Positions 32,680-40,095 of a DNA stretch of 50,061 nucleotides are shown here, piece after piece. Location: NCBI GenBank assembly GCA_021404685.1, contig QWHC01000024.1:1-50061 (forward strand), given 5' to 3'. The position numbers and the translations under genes are program-made. Positions within the stretch are counted from its first letter, which is position 1. Every line of letters starts with the position of its first letter. The notes under the pieces are model-generated. The model saw nothing but the letters and a program-made list of their open reading frames with translations, was not told the origin of the DNA and ran no database searches. This stretch comes from Chloroflexi bacterium CFX4. GTDB taxonomy: Bacteria > Chloroflexota > Anaerolineae > Aggregatilineales > UBA2796.

Positions 32680-33686
32680 CGGGTGCTGCCTTCAAAGTCC
32701 ATCGCGCTTGCCAACCTAACATCAGCGCGATGCACAGCACGTAGCGAGCTAAGTGGATATTCGCCGCGCTGCATGTGCGCCACTACCAACTCGCCAATCA
32801 AGCCGACGCTCAGCACCTGCACGCCCATCACCATCAGCAGCACGCCAAGCAGCAGCAGCGGGCGCGTCCCAATGCGCTCCCCTTGCAGCCACTCAATAGT
32901 GAGCAAGAGGTTGATCAGCGTGCCAAGCCCAAACATCAAGCCGCCTACCACGCCGAATAAGTGCAGCGGACGCCTGCCATAGCGCTTGAGGAAGATCACC
33001 GTCAGCAAGTCCAAGCCGCCACGAATGAGCCTGCCAACACCATATTTGCTCTTGCCGAAGCGCCGTTCGCGGTGCGTAATCTGCACTTCTGCCACGCGAA
33101 AGCCCTCAAAGTGTGCCATGATCGGGATGTAACGGTGTAGGTCGCCATAGAGCCGAATGGTGCGGACACACTCAGCGCGGTATGCCTTCAAGCCACAGTT
33201 CATATCATGCAGCCTTAGCCCGGTTGTCCATGCCGTGACGGTGTTTGCCAGCCATGAAGGCAACCGCTTGCTCAAACGATCATGGCGCTTGTGCCGCCAG
33301 CCAACTGCCACGTCAAAGCCTTCGTCCAGCTTTGCCAGCAAGGCATGAATTTCCTGTGGATCGTCTTGTAAGTCAGCGTCCAGCGTCACCACGATTTGCC
33401 CTTGAGCAAGGGTAAAACCAACCGCAAGGGCTAAGCTTTTGCCAAAATTGCGGCGCTGCACTGCCAGCACTACACGCGGATCAGCCAGTTGGAGCGCTTG
33501 CAGCACTTCCAGCGAGCTGTCCCGACTGCCATCATCAATATAGATGACTTCCCATATGCCGTCATAGGTAGAAAGTGCTGCTTGAATTTGCTGGTGCAGC
33601 AGGGCAAGGCTCTCATACTCATCGTAGACAGGCACAATGAGCGAGAGGCTGGGCAGCTGGGCAGCTTGCCGTTCCCGTTTGGGCAT
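32676..33686 (-). CDS. GT2 glycosyltransferase, polyprenyl-phosphate type (ArnC/DPM1-like)
   Basis: 336 residues from the ATG at 33686 with AAGGAG upstream. The GT-A domain (about 10-240) has LIVPVYDEYESL near the start, IDDGSRDSS, and the metal site DADLQDDPQEI. Later QITHRERRFGKSKYG is the conserved HRxRxxGxSK-like segment of DPM1/ArnC/GtrB enzymes. Two C-terminal transmembrane helices lie at about 245-270 and 275-305. It should move a sugar from a nucleotide donor to undecaprenyl or polyprenyl phosphate on the cytoplasmic face. The sugar is unknown. It pairs with the polytopic protein behind it. Confidence 0.92.
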   Translation of the reverse strand: MPKRERQAAQLPSLSLIVPVYDEYESLALLHQQIQAALSTYDGIWEVIYIDDGSRDSSLEVLQALQLADPRVVLAVQRRNFGKSLALAVGFTLAQGQIVVTLDADLQDDPQEIHALLAKLDEGFDVAVGWRHKRHDRLSKRLPSWLANTVTAWTTGLRLHDMNCGLKAYRAECVRTIRLYGDLHRYIPIMAHFEGFRVAEVQITHRERRFGKSKYGVGRLIRGGLDLLTVIFLKRYGRRPLHLFGVVGGLMFGLGTLINLLLTIEWLQGERIGTRPLLLLGVLLMVMGVQVLSVGLIGELVVAHMQRGEYPLSSLRAVHRADVRLASAMDFEGSTR

Positions 33687-33875
33687 GGTCAACTCCTTAT
33701 CGGTTGCGCGCACTAAGGCAGCAAAGCAAATGTTACCATGCAAAGTGCGATAGACTATTCTCTTTTTAGGGCGAGGTGCAGCACTGAAGGGCTTATGTGA
33801 AGAAAGTATAGCCGCAGATGTTCGGAAAGATCAATGCGGCGCTAAACAACCTTTAAGATACAAGGATGTGCAGTA

Positions 33876-34811
33876 ATGAAATGGCTCAGCCTGATCGGGT
33901 GGGGTGTGGGCATTGCGTTTTTGGTGCTGTTCTTTCGGCAGATGCTGCAAGAAGAAGTGAGTTGGCGGCTGTTGGGAAATCGGCTAGAGCTTGGCACGCT
34001 GCTGGTCTCGCTGCTGGCGCTGTATCTAGGGCAAGTGGTCTTTTCGCAGATAAGCTATGTAAGCCACCAACGGCTTGATCATACCCTGAGCCGTGCCAAA
34101 GCCTATCGGTTTTGGTTCATCGCCCAGATTGCCAAATATCTGCCGGGCGGCATTTGGTTAGCACCGGCGCGCATTTTCTTCTATAGGCGCGAGGGAATGC
34201 CGCTGCTGTTGGCGAGTGCCTGCACGCTTTGGGAGATTGTGGCGGTGCTGACGGGCGGCATTCTCGCAGGGCTGGCGTTGGTTGGGCAGCTTGGGCAGAG
34301 CAACTGGGCGCTGGCAGTGGCGCTCAGTGGTGCGGCGCTATTGGCGGCGGTCTTGCTCTCGCTGCAAGGCAGTTTTTGGCGTCTGCTGGCGCGCTTTGGC
34401 ATTAAACGGGCGACAGGTATGGCGAAGGCGTTGGCTGCGCTGGGCGGGCGGCGCTACACGCTCATGCTGCACCTGACCGCCGTCTCGGTGGTGGCGTGGC
34501 TCATCGTTGGGCTGGGCTTCTATCTGCTGTTGGCATCAGTTGGTGCGGGCGAACGGCTGAATGTGCTGGAAGCGGGCAGTATGTTTGCAGTGGCGTGGGT
34601 GGTTGGTTTTTTGGTCTTTCTGACGCCAGTTGGGATGGGTCCGCGAGAGGCGATGCTTGTGCTGCTGCTTAGCCCAAGCATCGGCGCGGCAGAGGCATTG
34701 GCAGCCGCGCTGCTCTCGCGCTTGTGGTGGACGGCAGGCGATGGCGGTCACTTCCTGATTGCCAGCCTGTGGGCAACCTGGGCGGCGCGCCGTTCGCCTA
34801 CCGTGAACTAG
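33876..34811 (+). CDS. LPG-synthase-TM/UPF0104 family membrane protein
   Basis: 311 residues, about 8 transmembrane helices. RFWFIAQIAKYLPGGIWLAPARI matches the conserved Q-x-x-K-Y-x-P-G-G-I-W motif of the UPF0104/lysylphosphatidylglycerol synthetase TM (flippase-like) family. GMGPREAMLV near residue 250 is the second conserved site. Such proteins lie in polysaccharide or lipid-glycan loci, where they are thought to move or hold lipid substrates. No aminoacyltransferase domain is attached, so it is not a full MprF. AAGGA precedes the ATG. It diverges from the GT2 gene and converges on htpG. Confidence 0.86.
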   Translation: MKWLSLIGWGVGIAFLVLFFRQMLQEEVSWRLLGNRLELGTLLVSLLALYLGQVVFSQISYVSHQRLDHTLSRAKAYRFWFIAQIAKYLPGGIWLAPARIFFYRREGMPLLLASACTLWEIVAVLTGGILAGLALVGQLGQSNWALAVALSGAALLAAVLLSLQGSFWRLLARFGIKRATGMAKALAALGGRRYTLMLHLTAVSVVAWLIVGLGFYLLLASVGAGERLNVLEAGSMFAVAWVVGFLVFLTPVGMGPREAMLVLLLSPSIGAAEALAAALLSRLWWTAGDGGHFLIASLWATWAARRSPTVN

Positions 34812-34814
34812 CAC

Positions 34815-36680
34815 CTATTCAGAATCGGCGCTGCGGCGTGTGGCAGCCTCCATAATTGCCAGCAGGCGCGGCAGCATATCCACAGGGCGCGGATGAATGC
34901 CTTCCATCAGCAGCGCGCCTTCAAAAAGCTGTTCCATCACCTGATCAGCCAGCGGATCGTTAGGCATGGCGCTCAGGTTGCGGATGAGCGCATGGCGCGG
35001 ATTGATCTCCAAAATGCGTGTGGGCAGCTTAAAATCTTTATCCAGAATGCGGTAGACGCGCTCCATATCTGCGCCAAAGCCCTGATCCGGCGCGACCAAG
35101 CGCACAGCATTTTCGCGCAGCAAATCAGTTGTCCGCACATCTTGCACGCGCTCACCAAGCACGCGCTTAAAGCGCTCAATGAGCGATTCCTGCGCTTCAG
35201 TGGGCAGTGTTTCGGCGCTTTGTGCGTCGTCCTCAGCGCTTTCGGGCAGCTTCAAGTCGGCATCGGCGCCGTTGTGCAGCTTCTTTTCCTCAAAAATGCC
35301 GATGGCGTTGACAAGGAAGCTGTCCATCGTATCGGTCAGCAGCAGCACGTCTACCTTGCGCGCACGGAATACGTCGAGGTGTGGGCTGCGTAGGATGGCT
35401 TGCGGATCATCACCGAACAAGTAGTAGATATGCTCTTGATCGGCAACCATCTCGGCGATGTATTGGCGCAAGCTGATCGGCTGGTCAAAGTGGTGCAGGG
35501 TGCGGAAGCGCAGCAGTGGCAGCAGGCGATCACGGTTGCTAGAATCGGTGATGGTGCCTTCTTTGAGCAGGCGTCCAAACTCGCTCCAGAAGGTGTGGAA
35601 ACGTTCGGGCGTCTTTTCGGAGAGCGCTTCCAGCTCGCTTAGCACGCGGTTGGTGATGGTTTGCTTTAGGCGTTGCATCAGGCGGTTGGATTGCACAGTT
35701 TCCCGCGAGATGTTCAGCGGCAAATCTTCAGAGTCAATCACACCTTCTACAAAGCGCATCCATTCGGGCAGCAGTTCTTTGGCGTGGTCTTGGATCAGCA
35801 CCTTACGGGCATACAGGCGCAGTTTGCCCTGCCCTTCACCTGCCAACATGCCCCGATCCAACTTGGCTGGCACAAAGAGCAAGCTGTAGAACTGCACAGG
35901 CGCATCGGCGACCTGATGAATGGTCAGCGTTGGTGGGTTGGCATCAAAGGTGAGTTGTTGGTAAAAGTCCTGATATTCTTTCGCCTCCACCTCACGCGGC
36001 GTGCGCCGCCACAGTGCAGTTTGAGCGTTGACGATGTTCTCACCGAGATAGATCGGGAAGGCGACGTAGTTGGAATGTGTGGTGACAATGCGCTTTAAGG
36101 TACGCTCGTTGAGGAGTTCCGCCGCCTCCTCTTTGAAGTAGATGGTGATCTGCGTGCCGCGTTCGGCGCGCTCAGCGGGCGCAATGGTGTAATCCGTGCC
36201 GCCGCTGCTCGTCCATAGCACGGCTTGATCATTCGGGCGGAAAGAGCGCGAAAGCACCTCGACCTTTTCCGCCACCATAAAGACAGAATAGAAGCCGACG
36301 CCGAACTGACCGATAATCTCAGTGGGCGATTGGCTGCCGCGCTCTTGAAGCGCCTTCATAAATGCCATGGCGCCGCTGTGAGCGATGGTGCCAAGATTTT
36401 CAACAATCTCGTCACGGTTCATGCCGATGCCTGTGTCGGTCACGGTTAGGGTGCGCGCATCAGGATCAAAGCTCAGGCGGATGGCAAGTTCAACATCAGG
36501 ATCGATCACCTCAGCGTTGGTCAGTTGCTCAAAGCGCAGCCGATTGAGGGCGTCGGAGGCGTTTGAGATTAGCTCGCGCAGGAAAATCTCGCGGTCGGTG
36601 TACAGCGCATGGATCAGGATATGCAAAAGCTGCTGAATCTCTGCGCGAAATTCATAGGTTTGTGCAGTCGGTGCAGTCAT
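34815..36680 (-). CDS. htpG: Chaperone protein HtpG (Hsp90)
   Basis: 621 residues from the ATG at 36680 with GAGGC upstream; normal length. The N-terminal ATPase domain opens with YEFRAEIQQLLHILIHALYT, then FLRELISNASDALNRLR, DTGIGM and IGQFGVGFYSVFMV, all GHKL/Hsp90 motifs. The middle domain contains RLYARKVLIQD and the catalytic-Arg region LPLNISRETVQSN. The C-terminal dimerisation domain follows. It refolds client proteins in the cytosol in an ATP cycle. No CIRCE element is seen upstream; a direct repeat is present instead. Confidence 0.97.
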   Translation of the reverse strand: MTAPTAQTYEFRAEIQQLLHILIHALYTDREIFLRELISNASDALNRLRFEQLTNAEVIDPDVELAIRLSFDPDARTLTVTDTGIGMNRDEIVENLGTIAHSGAMAFMKALQERGSQSPTEIIGQFGVGFYSVFMVAEKVEVLSRSFRPNDQAVLWTSSGGTDYTIAPAERAERGTQITIYFKEEAAELLNERTLKRIVTTHSNYVAFPIYLGENIVNAQTALWRRTPREVEAKEYQDFYQQLTFDANPPTLTIHQVADAPVQFYSLLFVPAKLDRGMLAGEGQGKLRLYARKVLIQDHAKELLPEWMRFVEGVIDSEDLPLNISRETVQSNRLMQRLKQTITNRVLSELEALSEKTPERFHTFWSEFGRLLKEGTITDSSNRDRLLPLLRFRTLHHFDQPISLRQYIAEMVADQEHIYYLFGDDPQAILRSPHLDVFRARKVDVLLLTDTMDSFLVNAIGIFEEKKLHNGADADLKLPESAEDDAQSAETLPTEAQESLIERFKRVLGERVQDVRTTDLLRENAVRLVAPDQGFGADMERVYRILDKDFKLPTRILEINPRHALIRNLSAMPNDPLADQVMEQLFEGALLMEGIHPRPVDMLPRLLAIMEAATRRSADSE

Positions 36681-36738
36681 AAGATACAGCCTCGTTCGGG
36701 AATTTAGGTTCAAATCTGCTAAAAGTGTAGCGAGTCTG

Positions 36739-36759
36739 TGCAAGAATCATGCAAGAATC
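36739..36759. repeat. 11-nt-period direct repeat upstream of htpG
   Basis: TGCAAGAATC occurs at 36739-36748 and 36750-36759, exactly one helical turn apart. It lies 59 nt or more upstream of the htpG ATG and might bind a regulator. The intergenic region 36681-36875 also holds the promoter of the methyltransferase. Confidence 0.5.
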
Positions 36760-36801
36760 GCTAGGGGCTTTGGGAGAGAGGAACGGTTTGCCCAACAGGT
36801 G

Positions 36802-36830
36802 TTGCAGTTAGGCGCGTTGCACGGTATACA
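36802..36830 (+). promoter_or_regulatory. Promoter of the methyltransferase-kinase operon
   Basis: TTGCAG (36802-36807), 17-nt spacer, TATACA (36825-36830), with the transcript expected about 40 nt before the GTG start. Confidence 0.62.
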
Positions 36831-36875
36831 TTCCCTCTCATTCAGTGCGCCCACCACATGGAGAGGACTGCTTAA

Positions 36876-37562
36876 GTGTTGGATTATGCTGAAATTTATG
36901 CCGCGCACCCTGAGCCATATGATCGCCTTGTGGTGCGTGAGGATTACGAAGGGAACATCCTGCCTGCCTTGCGTGACCTCTGCGCCCTTGACGGCGTGGA
37001 GGTGGTCGAGTCAGGCGCTGGCACCGGTCGGTTAACGCGCTTGCTGGCGCCGCACGTGCGGACTCTGCACGCCTTTGATGCCTCGCCTGCCATGTTGGCG
37101 CACGCCGCTGAAACGCTGCAAGGCGCGCCCAACGTCACGCTGCGCGTCGCCGCACATCACAGCTTGCCCTTGCCCGACGCCTGCGCCGACCTCTACCTTG
37201 TCGGTTGGAGTTTTTGCTACACTTTCCTTTCGCCCGAAGGTGATCCAAACGCCAGCGTTGCCCATGCCGTTGAGGAAGCGCGCCGCCTGCTGCGCCCGAA
37301 CGGTAAGATCATCATCCTAGAGACGTTCGGCACAGGCTGCGAAACACCTTGCCCGCCTGCGAATTTGGCACCCTATTTCGGCGTCCTGACTGATCTCGGC
37401 TTCCATTCAAAGTGGATTCGCACCGATTATCGCTTTGAATCGCGCATAGAGGCAGAGGAGCTGATCACCTTCTTCTTTGGTGCGGAAATGGTCGCGCATT
37501 TGGATAATGCCAGCCAGCCGATTTTGCCTGAATGCACTGCGCTGTGGTGGAGAGATGCCTAA
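36876..37562 (+). CDS. Class I SAM-dependent methyltransferase
   Basis: 228 residues. Motif I VVESGAGTGRLTRLLA (about 44-59), with the acidic end of strand 2 in AFDASPAML (Asp contacts the SAM ribose), then LPLPDACADLYLVGWS (motif II area) and EARRLLRPNGKIIILETFG (motif III). This is the Methyltransf_11/25 type, acting on small molecules or lipids; acceptor unknown. GTG at 36876 is chosen because GGAGAGG lies 9-11 nt upstream; a TTG follows immediately. The APH-like kinase starts 3 nt after the stop, so the two are co-translated. Confidence 0.88.
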   Translation: MLDYAEIYAAHPEPYDRLVVREDYEGNILPALRDLCALDGVEVVESGAGTGRLTRLLAPHVRTLHAFDASPAMLAHAAETLQGAPNVTLRVAAHHSLPLPDACADLYLVGWSFCYTFLSPEGDPNASVAHAVEEARRLLRPNGKIIILETFGTGCETPCPPANLAPYFGVLTDLGFHSKWIRTDYRFESRIEAEELITFFFGAEMVAHLDNASQPILPECTALWWRDA

Positions 37563-37565
37563 ACC

Positions 37566-38741
37566 ATGAACGATGCACGTCTGCAACGCATTCAAACCTT
37601 GCAATTCACCGATAAGGCGGCTGCGGAAGGACTGCTGCTCAGCTTTGTGCGCGAACTGTTCCCGAAGCTGGCTGCTATCCGCGTCGAGCTGCGTCCGCAA
37701 GCTGTCTCGCTCAATTCCTTTAACGGCTACCTAACGCTTGCCGATGGGCGCCGCCTTTTCTTCAAGACGCATGTCGAGCCGAACAGCGTGATCGGTGAAT
37801 ATTACAATGCCCGCGCCCTTGCCGAAGTGGGCTACCCTGTCATTGCACCGCTGCACGCTTCCACCGAGTATGGCAAGCAGTTCTTGATCTATGACCTGAT
37901 CAACGCGCCAAGCGTCTTTGATGTGGCACACGCCCTGGAGCATGGCGAACGGCGCGATCTGGGCGCGCTGACGGCTGCCCAAAACGCTGCAGATAGCCAT
38001 CTGATCGAGATTTACCGCGCCACCTTGCGCCCAATCACGGCGGAAGAAAACGCTAACGCACCTATTCACCAGCTTTTCTATCACCGCTTGGCAGGCGAAC
38101 GCTACACCGAATTTTATGTAAACAAGCCGTTTGAACTGCCTGACAGCAGCCTTGATTGGGCAGATTTGCTCACGCGGCGCTGGATCATCAACGGCAAGGC
38201 ATATCCTGAAACGCTTGGCAGCCTGATTGAGCGCGCCAAACGCACGCTTGAGCCTGATCAACCCACCTGGAGCATTGTTGGGCATGGCGATGCACACAAC
38301 GGCAACGTTTTCTTCACGCCCGGCGGCTTGCGCTATTTTGACCCTGCCTTTGGCGGTAGGCACCATCCGCTGCTCGACCTGACCAAGCCAATGTTCCACA
38401 ATGTGCTTGCCACGTGGATGTATCATCCGCAAGAGGTGGCGGCAACCCTTCAGATCAGCTATCAGGATGATGGCGAGACGCTGAAGGTGCAGCACGACTA
38501 TGCCCCTTCTGCGGTGCGTAGCATGTTCCGCGATAGCAAGGCGGATCGTGTGCTGCACCCAATTTTGGTGGAGCTGGTGCGGCGCGGTGAATCACCATGG
38601 GCGCTGATGCAGTTGATGAGTGCAGCCATGTTGTGCTGTCCGCTGCTCACCCTAAACTTGGCGGATCGGACGCGCTTCCCTGCCGAGATCGGCTTGTTGG
38701 GTTTAGCGCTCTGTGTGGAAGTTGGCTCGGTGGCGGAATAG
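37566..38741 (+). CDS. APH-like phosphotransferase
   Basis: 391 residues of the protein-kinase-like aminoglycoside phosphotransferase/choline kinase fold. N-lobe Lys in RLFFKTHVE with a following Glu; catalytic loop VGHGDAHNGNVFF (H-G-D-x-H-N-x-N); metal-binding segment YFDPAFGGRHHPLLDL, where FDPAF replaces the more common DFE. A long C-terminal helical part follows. The substrate is not evident: members phosphorylate antibiotics, choline, sugars or amino acids. Being paired with a methyltransferase does not by itself indicate antibiotic resistance. ATG at 37566. Confidence 0.78.
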   Translation: MNDARLQRIQTLQFTDKAAAEGLLLSFVRELFPKLAAIRVELRPQAVSLNSFNGYLTLADGRRLFFKTHVEPNSVIGEYYNARALAEVGYPVIAPLHASTEYGKQFLIYDLINAPSVFDVAHALEHGERRDLGALTAAQNAADSHLIEIYRATLRPITAEENANAPIHQLFYHRLAGERYTEFYVNKPFELPDSSLDWADLLTRRWIINGKAYPETLGSLIERAKRTLEPDQPTWSIVGHGDAHNGNVFFTPGGLRYFDPAFGGRHHPLLDLTKPMFHNVLATWMYHPQEVAATLQISYQDDGETLKVQHDYAPSAVRSMFRDSKADRVLHPILVELVRRGESPWALMQLMSAAMLCCPLLTLNLADRTRFPAEIGLLGLALCVEVGSVAE

Positions 38742-38774
38742 ACCTTGTGCCACTATAGAACATCTATGCAATCA

Positions 38775-38804
38775 AAGTCCCGCTCTCTGTGTGGAGCGGG
38801 ACTT
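38775..38804. terminator. Bidirectional terminator hairpin
   Basis: AAGTCCCGCTC (38775-38785) pairs perfectly with GAGCGGGACTT (38794-38804), 8-nt loop, between the convergent kinase and peptidase genes. Confidence 0.75.
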
Positions 38805-38835
38805 GAGAATGAGGTAGAACTATGGTGTCCCTGCG

Positions 38836-40029
38836 CTACGCCTTCACCACAATCAGATCGGTCTGTGGTGCGCCCAGCCACTCTAAGCCGTTCGCCGTCA
38901 CCAGAACGTCTTCTTCAAGGCTGACCAAGCCATAGTTCGGCACTTGCACACCCAGTTCCAGCGTGAAGCAGTTGCCCGCCTCCACAATGCCATAAGGTGT
39001 GTTGCCATAGCGCTCCCAGCGCGGACCAAGCAGCGTCGCGCCGTCATGCACAGTGCGCCCGATGCCATGCCCAACCGCGTGCTGGTATTCGGGGTAGCCG
39101 CGCCCGACAATGGTCTGGCGGGCTGCCTCGTCCACCGTCCAGCCTTCCACGCCCGGCTTGAGCGCGGCAGCGGCTGCCTCAATGGCGGCGCGCACCGAAT
39201 CAAAGGCGTGGCGCACGGGCGCGGGAATGTCCGTCTCGCCCTGCGGCTGGATGTACCACACGCGCTGCATATCCGAGATGTATTCATCCAAGATGACGCC
39301 CATATCAATCCGCACCAATTCGCCCGCCTTCACCGCGTATTGATCAGAGGGCGAGACGTGACCGACGGGCGATTCCGCGCCGCAGGTAACCGTTGGGCAG
39401 TGTCCGGCATCCCAAGATGGCACCACGCCGTGCCGCCGCATTTCGGCATGGATGAAATCGGCGATCTGGCGTTCGGTCATGCCGACTTTGAGCGTGGCAG
39501 TGATGGTATCAATGATCTGTTCAGTCAGGCGCACAGCGGCACGAATGCGCGCTACTTCAGTAGGCGTCTTGCGTCCGCGCAGCGGGTTCAGCACGCGCTC
39601 TGCCGAGATCAGTTCGTAAGGCTTGCCCTGCAAATAGCGTTGCAACGAGAGGTACATGCCATGCGAAAGTCCGTCGGCTGCCGTATCGCTCTCAGAGTAA
39701 TTGAGGGCAATTTGGCGCGGCGCAAGGCGATCCATCACGCTGACAAGGGCGGGCTGAATGCTCTGATCGTAGCTGATCACCTCATCCCAACAGCCCATGC
39801 GCTTGAAGTTTTCCACCTCATAGCGCCCAACGATCACAATGCGCTCGCCTTTTTGGGTCACGATCAGCGCCGTGTGCCACGTCACGTTGCTATCCGAGAT
39901 CAGGCGCAAGGCAGGATCGGCGTTGTGTTCGGTCTCGCGGACAAAGGTAAGCCAGCAATCTACGTTTTGTTCGCGCAAAATCTCGACCGCCTGAGCGAGT
40001 TTTTCGCGCTGAATGGTTGCATCACGCAT
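38836..40029 (-). CDS. M24-family metallopeptidase (Xaa-Pro dipeptidase-like)
   Basis: 397 residues from the ATG at 40029; GGAGC lies 9-12 nt upstream, while the ATG at 40044 has no such site. An N-terminal creatinase/prolidase domain (about 1-150) precedes the pita-bread domain with the metal ligands: RIDMGVILDEYISDMQR (two Asp), VGHGIGRTVHD (His), then a Glu in FTLELGVQ and a Glu in VSLEEDVLV. All five ligands are found, so it should bind two metals and cut near prolines or act as a related enzyme. Its peptide substrate is unknown. A TATAAT lies 42-47 nt upstream. Confidence 0.92.
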   Translation of the reverse strand: MRDATIQREKLAQAVEILREQNVDCWLTFVRETEHNADPALRLISDSNVTWHTALIVTQKGERIVIVGRYEVENFKRMGCWDEVISYDQSIQPALVSVMDRLAPRQIALNYSESDTAADGLSHGMYLSLQRYLQGKPYELISAERVLNPLRGRKTPTEVARIRAAVRLTEQIIDTITATLKVGMTERQIADFIHAEMRRHGVVPSWDAGHCPTVTCGAESPVGHVSPSDQYAVKAGELVRIDMGVILDEYISDMQRVWYIQPQGETDIPAPVRHAFDSVRAAIEAAAAALKPGVEGWTVDEAARQTIVGRGYPEYQHAVGHGIGRTVHDGATLLGPRWERYGNTPYGIVEAGNCFTLELGVQVPNYGLVSLEEDVLVTANGLEWLGAPQTDLIVVKA

Positions 40030-40070
40030 TGGTAAAAGCTCCATTGAGGAAAATTTTGAACAATGCGCCG

Positions 40071-40076
40071 ATTATA
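40071..40076 (-). promoter_or_regulatory. TATAAT -10 box for the M24 peptidase
   Basis: Minus strand reads TATAAT in the context CGCTATAATCGG. Predicted leader is about 35 nt to the ATG at 40029. No consensus -35. Confidence 0.5.
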
Positions 40077-40095
40077 GCGCGAAACGGGCAGAAAC

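Noticed and set aside
36681..36875. CIRCE element before htpG
   Set aside because: No TTAGCACTC/GAGTGCTAA pair is present.
38944..40035. 363-codon plus-strand open frame
   Set aside because: Exactly opposite the M24 peptidase gene, whose metal ligands are all recognisable. No ribosome site or motif.
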